Positions 6,239-14,127 of a stretch of 16,481 nucleotides of DNA are shown here, in pieces (the first letter of the stretch is position 1; each line of letters starts with the position of its first letter). The DNA lies in the NCBI GenBank assembly GCA_946183765.1, contig CAMHDC010000009.1:1-16481 (forward strand). The letters run 5' to 3'. The notes beneath the pieces were generated by a model that saw nothing but the letters and a program-made list of their open reading frames with translations, was not told where the DNA came from and did not search any database. This stretch comes from an uncultured Clostridia bacterium. GTDB taxonomy: Bacteria; Bacillota; Clostridia; Christensenellales; CAG-138. Both the position numbers and the translations under genes were made by a program.

Positions 6239-6464
6239 TTTGGCCTCCTTCCGCGTTACACTTTTTCGCGCAATTTTTGTAATTTCTGTGGGGGTAAATC
6301 CCCCTATAAAAGGGGGGTTATTTACCCCCCTATAGGGGAGGATTTTGTGCATACTTTGCACAATTTCCGGAAACCAAGGATTTTGTGCATAGTTTGAACA
6401 AGCTGAATTGTTCCGATTTTGTGCATGTGCTACTTTTCCGGGAAATCGGGAAATTGTGCATACC
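6239..6464 (-). promoter_or_regulatory. Intergenic repeat region: candidate replication origin or operator cluster
   Basis: This 226-base gap between the primase-helicase and RusA is AT-richer than its surroundings. It contains three copies of GATTTTGTGCAT starting at 6341, 6379 and 6415 and a fourth, AAATTGTGCAT, at 6451; the GTGCAT cores are 38, 36 and 35 bases apart, about 3.5 helical turns. The first copy is a perfect dyad, TTGTGCA-N5-TGCACAA (6345-6363); the second is a near-dyad (6383-6401, one mismatch). Next to them are the hairpins at 6290-6338. Iterons of a replication origin, or an operator array controlling RusA and downstream genes, are both possible. Confidence 0.55.
6290..6338. 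other. Long hairpin plus palindrome in the primase-RusA gap
   Basis: GGGGGTAAAT (6290-6299) pairs perfectly with ATTTACCCCC (6320-6329), and inside it CCCCC (6300-6304) can pair with GGGGG (6312-6316), leaving a TATAAAA loop. This gives a stem of about 15 bp with a small bulge. The palindrome CCCCTATAGGGG (6327-6338) overlaps its end, so two alternative structures compete. There is no T-run on either side typical of an intrinsic terminator. It could be an origin structure, a transcription attenuator or an RNA-processing site. Confidence 0.6.
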
Positions 6465-8528
6465 TCAACTCCGAAACACAAATGCTTCAGATTCTTTCAA
6501 AGATTTATCCTTAGCATACCTATTGGATTTATCACCTTTGACCGTGAACCCGGCCTCTTCCATGTGTTTGATGACAGTTTTGGGAGTCATTCCGGTGGCG
6601 TTGACCAGGTCCTGGACGGCCACCACGCCGCCGGGCTTGATGGCCTCCAGGCGGTTAAATTCACGCATCAGCCCATCCACCTTTTCGACTTGAGCAGCCT
6701 GCCGGCGCTTATTCAGATCCTCCACGGACATGGTTCCATCGTCGGGCTTACAGGAGCTGAGATTGCCGTCCTCATCCACGAAATGCAGCGGATAATCGAA
6801 CCACACGTCCACGGGACCAGGCTCCGGGAACTCGCGCAGCACAGGCTCGATCCTCCACGCTGAAGCGCTGGCGCTGACGCCGCAGAAACTCTGCATGGAT
6901 TCCGGGACCTTCAGCTGGATCATGTCCAGGAGGGCGTCCGCGTCCCGGGCGAATACGCCGGATCCAGACGCACGGTCAGCCGCGTTTTTGCCGCCCTGAG
7001 CGCCCTTGCTGTGGTGGTGGCAGTAGATCACTGCGCAGCCCAGCTCGACGCACAGGCGATCCATCAGGCCGCAGAAGCGGGCCACGTCGCCCATGTCGGA
7101 TTCGTTGCCGCCGATCAGCTTATAGATTGGATCCAGAATGATCACGTCTACAGGCGTGTTCCGCAGCCGCCAGATCAGCTTCGGCGCCAGGTCTTTCAAT
7201 GTGAGAGATTTTCCGCGCAGGTTCCAAACGGTGATATTAGCCAGGGCCTGCCTGCTCAGGCTGTAATTCTCTTGCATGGTCCGCAGACGATCCAGGCAGC
7301 TCTCCCGGGCCAGCTCCATGTTCACGTACAGGACCCGGCCGCGGGTGCACTGCCAGCCAAGCCATTGGGTACCTCCGGCTATAGCCATGGCCAGCTCCAG
7401 CAGGGCGAAGGATTTACCTGCCTTACTGGGACCAGCCAGCATGAGCTTATGGCCTTTTCTCAGTACTCCGGCGATCACGGGTGGCGGCAAGGCCGGTGCC
7501 TCAGCCTCGGCCAGGTTCTCCATCTCGGGCAGATCGTCGGTCTGGGCCTCGATCCATTCCCGCCAGGCTTCCCAGTCCTCGGCACCGGACGCCTCCTCGA
7601 TAATGAATTGCTTCTTGCCGTTCCGAATGATGCCGGGCATGCGGCTGAGCCGGCTGGCGTTTTTATTCTGGGTGTCGATCTCGACGCCGCGGTCCTTCAG
7701 GATCTTGTATAGGTACTCTACCCGCCGCCGGTATTCTTGCTCGCTGCCGGCCATGATCTTCACGATGGCGTGGACCGATTTATTGCCAGAGTCCACGACC
7801 ACGGCAATGGGCAGGTTCAGTTGCTTATACAGGGGCAACTGTTTGGCCTTATCCACGTTGTCGCATTCGACCAGGGCGTAGCGGTACTCCTTCACGTTGG
7901 CATTCTTCACGCCCTGGCCGTCCAGCGGATTGAAGCGGATCCAGGCGCCGGCTTCTGGGTTATAGTCGCCGATAACTTTTCCGATATCGCCCTTGCACTT
8001 GCCCAGCTTCTCCAGCAGATCCCCGGCGGTGCGGTCGTAGCTACCCTGCTTGGGCGCCCAGCCGCCGTCCTCCTTGGCCCAGCACTCGGTCACGTACCCG
8101 ACAAAATCATCACGATCAAACAGGATCTCCAGGTACCGCGACAGCTCGCCCACGGGATCCCAGCGCTTAGGCTCCTGAATAGTCTCGGCCTCTAGCCAGC
8201 CGGGATCAATGGCCATCTCATGCGGCGTCAGATCCAGGACGTCGTCCCAGGCCAGCTCATGGCCTTCGTCCGGCTTCCAGCCGTGCTCCTTCGCAAGCTG
8301 CACGATCGTCCCGCCGGTGACGGGATTGCCGGCTCCGTTGAACGTCTCCCACTTCCGCAGGCATTCGCCCTGGTGGTACCGGGCAGCGTCTCGGCTGGAC
8401 CACTCGTCCCAGACCGACGCGGCGTAGCCGGCCTCCTTCAGGGCCATGCCCACTAGCGTCCAGTCCTGGTATGACAGGTTCGCTGGGTCAATGGCGTCCA
8501 GGCATTTTAGGAGATCATATCCATCCAT
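6465..8528 (-). CDS. Phage primase-helicase (PriCT / AEP-like / RepA-type ATPase)
   Basis: Predicted bifunctional replication protein that primes and unwinds phage DNA, 687 residues. Residues about 1-85 look like a PriCT-type domain (DYLLKCLDAIDP-like start, WDEWS, KWETF, TGGTIVQLAKEHGW). The central part has features of an archaeo-eukaryotic primase: acidic LVECDNVD (219-226) and a GNKSVHAIVKI block with an SxH motif (251-253). The C-terminal half is a RepA/AAA_25 helicase: Walker A GPSKAGKS (366-373), Walker B DVIILD (461-466), the HHHSKG motif (504-509) and the DRASGSGVFARDADALLDM segment. The end looks like a winged helix. ATG at 8528 has GAGGAGG upstream and overlaps the SF2 helicase end by 22 bases; an open extension to 8645 is rejected. 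Confidence 0.88.
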   Translation of the reverse strand: MDGYDLLKCLDAIDPANLSYQDWTLVGMALKEAGYAASVWDEWSSRDAARYHQGECLRKWETFNGAGNPVTGGTIVQLAKEHGWKPDEGHELAWDDVLDLTPHEMAIDPGWLEAETIQEPKRWDPVGELSRYLEILFDRDDFVGYVTECWAKEDGGWAPKQGSYDRTAGDLLEKLGKCKGDIGKVIGDYNPEAGAWIRFNPLDGQGVKNANVKEYRYALVECDNVDKAKQLPLYKQLNLPIAVVVDSGNKSVHAIVKIMAGSEQEYRRRVEYLYKILKDRGVEIDTQNKNASRLSRMPGIIRNGKKQFIIEEASGAEDWEAWREWIEAQTDDLPEMENLAEAEAPALPPPVIAGVLRKGHKLMLAGPSKAGKSFALLELAMAIAGGTQWLGWQCTRGRVLYVNMELARESCLDRLRTMQENYSLSRQALANITVWNLRGKSLTLKDLAPKLIWRLRNTPVDVIILDPIYKLIGGNESDMGDVARFCGLMDRLCVELGCAVIYCHHHSKGAQGGKNAADRASGSGVFARDADALLDMIQLKVPESMQSFCGVSASASAWRIEPVLREFPEPGPVDVWFDYPLHFVDEDGNLSSCKPDDGTMSVEDLNKRRQAAQVEKVDGLMREFNRLEAIKPGGVVAVQDLVNATGMTPKTVIKHMEEAGFTVKGDKSNRYAKDKSLKESEAFVFRS

Positions 8529-10126
8529 GTTGTCGCCTCCTCCTGGTGTGCCGGCTTGTATTCTTTGGGATTGACGCCGCGGGGAACGTGCCAGCCGGCC
8601 TGGCTGATGCGGGAGATCATGCGGCTGGCTTCGTGGAAGTCCCACTCGCCCACGTGGACGAATCCGTAACGCTCCAGCAGCCGGATCTGCTTAGGTGTGG
8701 TCAGACCGTCCTCCTGACGCTTCATCAATCGGTTAATGAGCATCTGAGCTTTGCCGAAGCAGGTGATCTCATCTGGGAAAATCCCCCGGCGCTCCAGTAG
8801 CTCCATCTGTTTCTTCGTGGGCGGCGCCATGTCCGCGGGGAACGCGGGGACATAGCTGCTCAGGTCCTCGGCCTGGATGGAATACTCAAACTGCAGGGGA
8901 TCCACCAGGGCACGCTTGCGGTGCCGCTGCTCCTCCAGCATCTTTGCCAGGGCTTCCTCCCGCTGGGCGATCACGTCCGTCTGCGCAATGGCCTCAGCGG
9001 CCTCCAGATCCATGGCCTCATCAGCCTGCTCTAGGTTCTCGGTCATCTTGTCGGCCACTTCCGGGCTTTCGCAGATCAGGCACGCCGGCCTGCACAGCTC
9101 ATGCCGCGTAGTGTGCCAAAGGAAGTCCAGCACCAGCAGGTGGTCCTTGCCCGGCGCCAGCCGTGTTCCGCGGCCGATCATCTGGCAATACAAACTGCGA
9201 ATCTTCGTCGGCCTGAGCACCACGATACAGTCCACGCTCGGGCAATCCCAGCCCTCGGTCAGCAGCATGGAGTTGCAGAGCACGTCATACTCCCCGGCTG
9301 CGAAGTTCTCCAGGATCTTGGCACGGTCGTCGCTGTTGCCGTTGACCTCCGCAGCCCGGAAACCCCGGGCCTGCAGCAGCGCGCAGAAGCGCCTGCTGGT
9401 CTCGATCAGAGGCAGGAATACCACGGTCTTGCGGCTTGCACAGTAGGTCCGCATTTCGTCCGCGATCTTGTCAAGATACGGATCCAGCGCATGGCCAACA
9501 TCGGCGGCCTTATAGTCGCCGGCCTGGGTACCCACGCCTGACATGTCCAGCTTCAGCGGGATGGTCTGCGCTTTGATCTTACAGAGGTACCCGTCCTTGA
9601 TAGCCTGAGTGATGCGGTACTCATAAGCCAGGGAATCAAAGTACTGGCCCAGGTTCCGCATGTCGCCGCGGTCAGGCGTAGCTGTAACGCCCAGGACGTT
9701 TGCTTCCGGGAAGTGATCCAGGACCCGCTGATAGCTGTCAGAAAGGATGTGGTGGGCTTCGTCCACAATGATTGTGCCGTAGTGGTCCGGCTCAAAGCGG
9801 TCCAGCCGCTTCTCCCGCATGAGCGTTTGCACGCTCCCCACGGTGATTCGGTACCAGCTGCCGGCTGATGATTGCTCAGCCTTTTCTACGGCGCAGCCCA
9901 GCCCTGAGACTGTGCCGATCTTCTGGGCGGCCTGCTCCAGCAGCTCGCCACGGTGCGCGAGAACAAGCACACGCTCTCCCCGACGGACCTGATCCTCCGC
10001 TACAGCGGCGAATACGATGGTCTTTCCGGTCCCGGTCGGGAGGACCAGGAGCGTGCGCTTATGCCCCTGGTCCCATTCCCCGTGGATTGCTGCCCGCGCC
10101 GCCTCCTGGTACGGGCGTAGATCCAT
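8507..10126 (-). CDS. SF2 DEAD/DEAH-type helicase
   Basis: ATP-driven nucleic-acid helicase of the ResIII/SSL2-like group common in phage replication modules, 539 residues. It shows a Q-like start LRPYQEAA, motif I PTGTGKT (30-36), motif II DEAH (122-125), motif III TATP (148-151), motif V-like region MLLTEGWDCPSVD (287-299) and motif VI QMIGRGTR (315-322). The C-terminal 200 residues carry four cysteine/histidine positions (HELCRPACLIC) and charged helices that may give substrate binding. The ATG at 10126 shares a base with the DUF669 stop (TGATG). It probably works with the DUF669 protein and the AAA_24 ATPase, which are its constant neighbours in such phages. Confidence 0.93.
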   Translation of the reverse strand: MDLRPYQEAARAAIHGEWDQGHKRTLLVLPTGTGKTIVFAAVAEDQVRRGERVLVLAHRGELLEQAAQKIGTVSGLGCAVEKAEQSSAGSWYRITVGSVQTLMREKRLDRFEPDHYGTIIVDEAHHILSDSYQRVLDHFPEANVLGVTATPDRGDMRNLGQYFDSLAYEYRITQAIKDGYLCKIKAQTIPLKLDMSGVGTQAGDYKAADVGHALDPYLDKIADEMRTYCASRKTVVFLPLIETSRRFCALLQARGFRAAEVNGNSDDRAKILENFAAGEYDVLCNSMLLTEGWDCPSVDCIVVLRPTKIRSLYCQMIGRGTRLAPGKDHLLVLDFLWHTTRHELCRPACLICESPEVADKMTENLEQADEAMDLEAAEAIAQTDVIAQREEALAKMLEEQRHRKRALVDPLQFEYSIQAEDLSSYVPAFPADMAPPTKKQMELLERRGIFPDEITCFGKAQMLINRLMKRQEDGLTTPKQIRLLERYGFVHVGEWDFHEASRMISRISQAGWHVPRGVNPKEYKPAHQEEATTWMDMIS

Positions 10127-10572
10127 CAGAAGCCCCCTGCTGTCCAGTTGCGTAGTGGCGGGAGGAATGCCTTGATATCGTTGGTCTCGGCCTCGGTCCC
10201 GTCCTTCTTGATGTACTTCCGCACGTCGACAGATGCACGGCCTGTAGCACCCAGCACTTTGCTCCAGTCCAGCTTCACAGTCTCGCCCTGCTTACCCTGA
10301 CCGATGCTGATGAAGAACGCGCTGAGCAGGCCCTGGGTCCGCGTGTGAAGGAAAAGGTTATGCTGCAGCTGGGTGGTGCCGTTCACGCCGGAAATCTCCA
10401 GCGTTATCACGGCCTTCGGGCATGCAGGCAGCTTTGCGCTGCCAGCGTGCCGCTGACGCTCGAATTTTACGACCTTGAAGTCATATTCCCCCTCCGGAAG
10501 CAGCACAAAGGTTGATGGATTCAGCTCTACAGCTTCGTCCCAATCCAATTCCCGTCCGATGTCGTTGTCCAT
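10126..10572 (-). CDS. DUF669 family phage protein
   Basis: A 148-residue protein with the DUF669 pattern: LPEGEYDFKVVKFERQRHAGSAKLPACPKAVITLEI, then a beta-rich middle with NLFLHTRTQGLLSAFFISIGQ and the late block LGATGRASVDVRKYIKKDG. The biochemical role is not established in what I know; the constant position between a Sak4-like ATPase and a helicase suggests single-stranded DNA binding or support of recombination. ATG at 10572 follows AGGAGG. Three bases separate it from the AAA_24 stop, and its own stop overlaps the helicase start, so the three are co-translated. Confidence 0.85.
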   Translation of the reverse strand: MDNDIGRELDWDEAVELNPSTFVLLPEGEYDFKVVKFERQRHAGSAKLPACPKAVITLEISGVNGTTQLQHNLFLHTRTQGLLSAFFISIGQGKQGETVKLDWSKVLGATGRASVDVRKYIKKDGTEAETNDIKAFLPPLRNWTAGGF

Positions 10573-10574
10573 GA

Positions 10575-11690
10575 TTATTTCCTCCTCATTTCAAGAATCA
10601 GGTTTTTTACACTGTCCCAGGCGGCCACCAGACAGCCCTTAACAAAGTCCGCCGGATACATCTCAATGGGCATGTCCCCGGGGAAATAACCGCGGCTGCT
10701 GACAGCGGCCTGGACCTCCGAATACTGCACGCCGGACGCCTCCATGAGCTGGGCCAGATCCGGGAACTTGTCAGCCAGGCTTACAGGTTGGACCGACGCT
10801 TTTTCTTCCTCGGTCCACTCGGCTTCCGGCTTCGGTTCCGTCAGCGCCGGACCGGTCTCGGGTCCTGTGAATGGTACCGCCGGCAGCTCCTCCTGGGGCG
10901 GTTCGTTTTCCATCGGCTCAGCGTGCGCGAAATCGGGACCGGCCGCAGGTGTCGCCTGAGCGGGCGTGTGACGCTCGAATACGGCCCTGATTCCCTCATA
11001 GTCCAGCGGCAGCTCCTCCGGCAGGTTGAAGCGGTTTTTCGCGTCCCAGATTGGATTATGCGTGGTATACATGACCCGCTTGCCGCCGGCGATTTTATTC
11101 TTGTCCATGGGCGTTTTGCCGTGGATCACCATGGTCTTGTAGTTACAGAACAGGAGCAGATCTGCCCACTCTTTTAGCATCGGCCCCACCTGCTTACTGA
11201 CCTTCATCTCCCAATGATCATAAGCGCCGGTTTCCTCCGGGTGCTCCACCTTCCTGAGCTGGGCATGGGCAGTGAAGCCGACGTTGATTCCCTTGTCCTG
11301 AAGGCTCGTGAGCTTGTCCAGAAGTTGGCCGAATTTTTCTTTGAGGTACACATACCCCTTGCCGTACCCGGCGTCCTCGATGCCCTTCCAGCCCCGGGCC
11401 GCGCACAGGGCATCCACGCACAGGCGCTCGGCCCAGTCGGCGGTGTCGATCACCAGGGTCCCCAGATGTTGCTGTCCGGCGTCATCCACCATGTCCATGA
11501 GGATGTCCCAGCTCTGCGGCCGCGGGTACCGGCACACAGTCATGTAATCAGTGCTACCCTCGGTGTCGATGAACACCACGCCGGGCAGCTTGCTGGCCAG
11601 AGTGCTTTTACCGATGCCTTCCGTGCCGTAGATCACGAACTTCACGGGCTTATTCTTTGCCGATCCTTCAAGGTGATATCTGCTTGCCAT
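10575..11690 (-). CDS. AAA_24 phage nucleotide-binding protein (Sak4-like ATPase)
   Basis: RecA-like ATPase of phage recombination modules, 371 residues. The core has Walker A GTEGIGKST (22-30), an FIDTEGSTDYM acidic loop (40-50) and Walker B LVIDTADW (79-86), then the FTAHAQLRKV segment used in AAA_24 proteins. After about residue 240 comes a proline/glutamate-rich linker (TPAQATPAAGPDF to about 300) and a separate C-terminal helical domain, longer than in minimal Sak4 proteins. Sak4 relatives anneal single strands together with an SSB-like partner; DUF669 may take that role here (inferred). The ATG at 11690 overlaps the preceding stop as TAATG with GGAGGGG eight bases upstream, which rules out the longer frame to 11711. 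Confidence 0.88.
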   Translation of the reverse strand: MASRYHLEGSAKNKPVKFVIYGTEGIGKSTLASKLPGVVFIDTEGSTDYMTVCRYPRPQSWDILMDMVDDAGQQHLGTLVIDTADWAERLCVDALCAARGWKGIEDAGYGKGYVYLKEKFGQLLDKLTSLQDKGINVGFTAHAQLRKVEHPEETGAYDHWEMKVSKQVGPMLKEWADLLLFCNYKTMVIHGKTPMDKNKIAGGKRVMYTTHNPIWDAKNRFNLPEELPLDYEGIRAVFERHTPAQATPAAGPDFAHAEPMENEPPQEELPAVPFTGPETGPALTEPKPEAEWTEEEKASVQPVSLADKFPDLAQLMEASGVQYSEVQAAVSSRGYFPGDMPIEMYPADFVKGCLVAAWDSVKNLILEMRRK

Positions 11691-12982
11691 TAGAATTGCC
11701 CCTCCTTCCATTTAGGTGCGGCAGGTGCGCTTTCCACGACCTCGCCGTCCTCAATAATGATACTGCACTCGTCGCCCGTGCTAACGCGGGTACCAATCAC
11801 CTGGAGGCCCTGCTGGGCGGCCCAGGCGCCGAACTCCCGCAGCGTATCCACGTCCATCTGCTCCAGCTTGTCCACCAGCACAAAGCGGCACTCCGGCTTC
11901 AACCGGGAGACAATGGCCGTGGCGGCCCTTAGCTGCTCTGCGCTGCTCATGCAGCTCCAGGGCTGCCCCTGATAGGTCAGGACTCCCTCCTGCACGCTCA
12001 GGCCCGGCAGAGGCATGTCCGCTCCATCCAGCAACGCCATTCGACGGGACCGGACGTCCTCGACCTGGCTGCTCAGCTCGTCATACTGCTCGGCTAGGAC
12101 TGCGGCGCGGGCATCTGCATCCAGGTGGGCGCGATTGTCCCGCACCTGGGCGTTCACGGCTTCAGCGTTCTGAATTTGCCGGAGAATGATGTCAGGATCA
12201 CCATCCTGAAGTCCTTCCGCGTCCACTTCAGCTTTCCGCATTTCCGTTTCCAGCGCTGTCCGCATGGCCCGCAGCGCATTGATCTGGGTGTCCGTGTCGG
12301 CCAGGCGGGCGCGGATCTGAGTCACCTTCTGGCGTAGCTCGGCATTGCGCTGGTTTCGCTCCTGGACGGCCCTCAGATCGGCAGACAGTGTTGCAACGCT
12401 GACCTCCTGTTCCGGGGCGCCGTTATGCCATGGCAGTTCATCTGCATAGTGCCGTGCGCGGTCACGATCCCGGCCCACCTGCAGGCGCTGGTCATACGCA
12501 GCTCGCTCCTCCCGCTCCAGTGCGTCAAGCTGATCCTGGATACCCAGTATGCTCAGGAGGATAGATGCCCGCTCCTTGTCAGATGCCTGCAGGAATTTCG
12601 GGAGATCGAGTGCTAGGACTTCGACAAACTCATTCAGAAGTTGCTGGCCGCTCCTGCACCCAGATTCGTCCACCACGGTCAGGGCGCTTTTTGCGCCCTT
12701 CCGGACCACAGTCAGGCCGTTGGACAGCTGCACCCGAAGCTCCGGGTCCAGCACGCTGCCCTCCCGCTTCGCCGCGTCCGGGCGGAATTTTTCACCGCCT
12801 AGCGCCCAGGCAATCGCGTCCAGAACGCTGGTTTTGCCCTGGCCGTTCTTCCCGCCGATAACCGTCAGGCCGGTGGGCGCAGGATCCAGGGCGACAGCCT
12901 TAATCCGCTTCACGTTGGCCAGCTCAAGGCTGGTTATCCTTACCTCTTGCGGCTTGTTTGAAATTGTGGTATGATTGTCCAT
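11690..12982 (-). CDS. SMC/RecF/SbcC-like ATPase
   Basis: ABC-type ATPase of DNA repair and recombination, 430 residues. The N-terminus has ITSLELANVKRIKAVAL followed by Walker A GGKNGQGKT (43-51) and VLDAIAWALGG, the standard AAA_23 opening. The middle (about 145-300) is rich in E, R, Q and L and should form a coiled coil, shorter than in SbcC. The C-terminus has a signature-like CMSSAEQLRAATAIV (about 344-358) and a Walker B FVLVDKLEQMD (about 367-377), with D in the usual place but K instead of the catalytic E directly after it. The ATG at 12982 has AAGGAA about 10 bases upstream. The frame stays open to 13189, but that stretch is arginine-rich and out of phase with the real upstream gene. 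Confidence 0.88.
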   Translation of the reverse strand: MDNHTTISNKPQEVRITSLELANVKRIKAVALDPAPTGLTVIGGKNGQGKTSVLDAIAWALGGEKFRPDAAKREGSVLDPELRVQLSNGLTVVRKGAKSALTVVDESGCRSGQQLLNEFVEVLALDLPKFLQASDKERASILLSILGIQDQLDALEREERAAYDQRLQVGRDRDRARHYADELPWHNGAPEQEVSVATLSADLRAVQERNQRNAELRQKVTQIRARLADTDTQINALRAMRTALETEMRKAEVDAEGLQDGDPDIILRQIQNAEAVNAQVRDNRAHLDADARAAVLAEQYDELSSQVEDVRSRRMALLDGADMPLPGLSVQEGVLTYQGQPWSCMSSAEQLRAATAIVSRLKPECRFVLVDKLEQMDVDTLREFGAWAAQQGLQVIGTRVSTGDECSIIIEDGEVVESAPAAPKWKEGQF

Positions 12983-13041
12983 GATAGTGATTCCTTTCTT
13001 TCTGGGGCGTCCGTGTTCGCAGCGCGGGCGCCCCGGTTGTT

Positions 13042-13185
13042 TTACAGCATGACGGTGACGCCGACACAATCCTTCAGCTGATCCTGGAGCCAGGACTTGA
13101 CGGTGTTCCGGGCGGTGAGCTTCCACATGCCGCCGTCCGCCTCGATGAACGCGATCCCGCGTTCCCGGACGCGGATCAGAAACAG
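13042..13185 (-). pseudogene. C-terminal remnant of the upstream conserved phage protein, behind an in-frame TGA
   Basis: These 47 codons are in the same frame as the gene at 13186-13761, directly after its TGA (13188-13186). They read LFLIRVRERGIAFIEADG, GMWKLTARNTVKSWLQDQ and LKDCVGVTVML, ending in TAA. As I recall, homologues of the upstream protein continue after EVEQPE with a segment of this type (F-x-R, F/IEADGGxW, N-x-K-x-x-L), so this looks like the missing C-terminus. Without readthrough it would need a CTG start. The alternative of a separate small gene starting at the ATG overlapping the TGA would need one base removed from the TTT after ACTG. Confidence 0.55.
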
Positions 13186-13761
13186 TCATTCTGGCTGCTC
13201 CACCTCCTGGAACGTCCGATAAGGCCGGAGCCGGACCAGCGGCTTAATGGTCATGTTCTCGGCCAGGGCGGCACCCTTCTGCGTCACGATGGTGGATGCC
13301 ACGCCGTTATCCGAATATGTGACCTTTGCCCCGGTCGTGATCTGGCTCAACAGCCGGATGCAGTATTCCCGGTCCGCGCTGTCCTGGAACCTGGTCATCA
13401 AGGCGACGGTCGCCTCATCAAAGGGCATCGTGACTTCTTTATCCCATCCGGGAATGTCAGTGGCTTTTGCGCGGTACAGGCACACACGCCTCCACCTGCG
13501 GGCGCTTTCCAGGACCCCCAACACGGCCACTTCCGTGGCGCTCATGACTGACACGAATTCATGTGCTGCTTCGTAGTTTTCCTCGCGCAGCAGGGCGACC
13601 AGAGCGTCCAGGCTGTTCACGTTCAGCGGATCCGGTGCATCCAGTTCCGGGCGGACTTCCAGCATCGAGCCGTCGCCTGTCAGAACATAGGTGTGTCCGT
13701 CAACGGCAAAAGGCTGCGGCTTGCTCATGGCTTCGATTTTCTCAATGGCTTCTTTCAGCAT
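13186..13761 (-). CDS. Conserved phage protein of unknown function, ended early by TGA
   Basis: Unknown function. The 191-residue product resembles a family found in replication modules of Bacillota phages: N-terminal LKEAIEKIEAMSKPQPFAVDGHTYV, middle LNVNSLDALVALLREE and SATEVAVLG, then GVASTIVTQKGAALAEN, PLVRLRPYRTFQEVEQPE at the end. Homologues, as I remember them, go on for some 45-50 further residues; here those codons follow in frame behind the stop, giving 239 residues if the TGA were sense. The ATG at 13761 has AGGAGAAGG upstream and follows the preceding stop by about a dozen bases. No membrane segment or known catalytic motif is seen. Its constant place before recombination ATPases suggests a role in early DNA metabolism. 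Confidence 0.75.
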   Translation of the reverse strand: MLKEAIEKIEAMSKPQPFAVDGHTYVLTGDGSMLEVRPELDAPDPLNVNSLDALVALLREENYEAAHEFVSVMSATEVAVLGVLESARRWRRVCLYRAKATDIPGWDKEVTMPFDEATVALMTRFQDSADREYCIRLLSQITTGAKVTYSDNGVASTIVTQKGAALAENMTIKPLVRLRPYRTFQEVEQPE

Positions 13762-13773
13762 GTTCCTTCTCCT

Positions 13774-14127
13774 TTATTTTGCAATTCTCAGCACTGGCGC
13801 CGGAGCTGCCTCGCTGCCATCAAAGCCCAGCTGGCCCGGGACCTGCGGCGTCATCTCCACAGCGTGGAACTCGCCGAAGCTGTCGACCGACGCATAGAGC
13901 GCCGTCTTGATCGGCGTGGTTGCTGCCAGGGTGCTCTTCGCCGTGACACTCACAGCGATGGTCTGCCGGTCATCGTCCGGCGTAAATTCGATGGTCAGGG
14001 TGATCTTACGCTTCTCGGTGGGCTTGGTGTTCGCGTCCATGATGTTGTCCATGATGCGGGACATCTCATAGTCCACCCGCTCAGTAATGGCGCCTCTGGC
14101 CATTTCCAGGATGCTTTTCGGATCCAT
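13774..14127 (-). CDS. Conserved phage protein of unknown function
   Basis: A 117-residue protein seen in replication modules of gut Clostridia phages by recalled pattern: MDPKSILEMARGAITERVDYE, then DANTKPTEKRKITLTIEF, a beta-rich stretch with SVTAKSTLAATTPIKTALY, and VEMTPQVPGQLGFDG before the C-terminus. The function is not known. There are no cysteines and no membrane segment; the alternating beta pattern suggests a small beta-sheet domain. ATG at 14127 has AAGGAAAGG upstream, some 10 bases away. Its start lies inside the 3' end of the preceding small gene (47-base overlap). Confidence 0.7.
   Translation of the reverse strand: MDPKSILEMARGAITERVDYEMSRIMDNIMDANTKPTEKRKITLTIEFTPDDDRQTIAVSVTAKSTLAATTPIKTALYASVDSFGEFHAVEMTPQVPGQLGFDGSEAAPAPVLRIAK

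Noticed and set aside
6300..6330. Rho-independent terminator after the primase-helicase gene
   Set aside because: The hairpins are strong, but no T-run follows in the direction of transcription.
6239..6481. N-terminal extension of RusA through the repeat region
   Set aside because: RusA proteins begin where the ATG at 6238 stands, which has AAGGAGG; the extension translates hairpins and repeats.
13186..13188. Genetic-code change with TGA read as an amino acid throughout the phage
   Set aside because: TGA serves as a normal stop in tight overlaps elsewhere (RusA, the DUF1492-like gene, several small genes), so a global reassignment does not fit.
12983..13189. N-terminal extension of the SMC/RecF-like gene up to an ATG at 13189
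   Set aside because: The extension is arginine-rich, out of frame with the conserved upstream protein's tail, and the ATG at 12982 has its own ribosome site.
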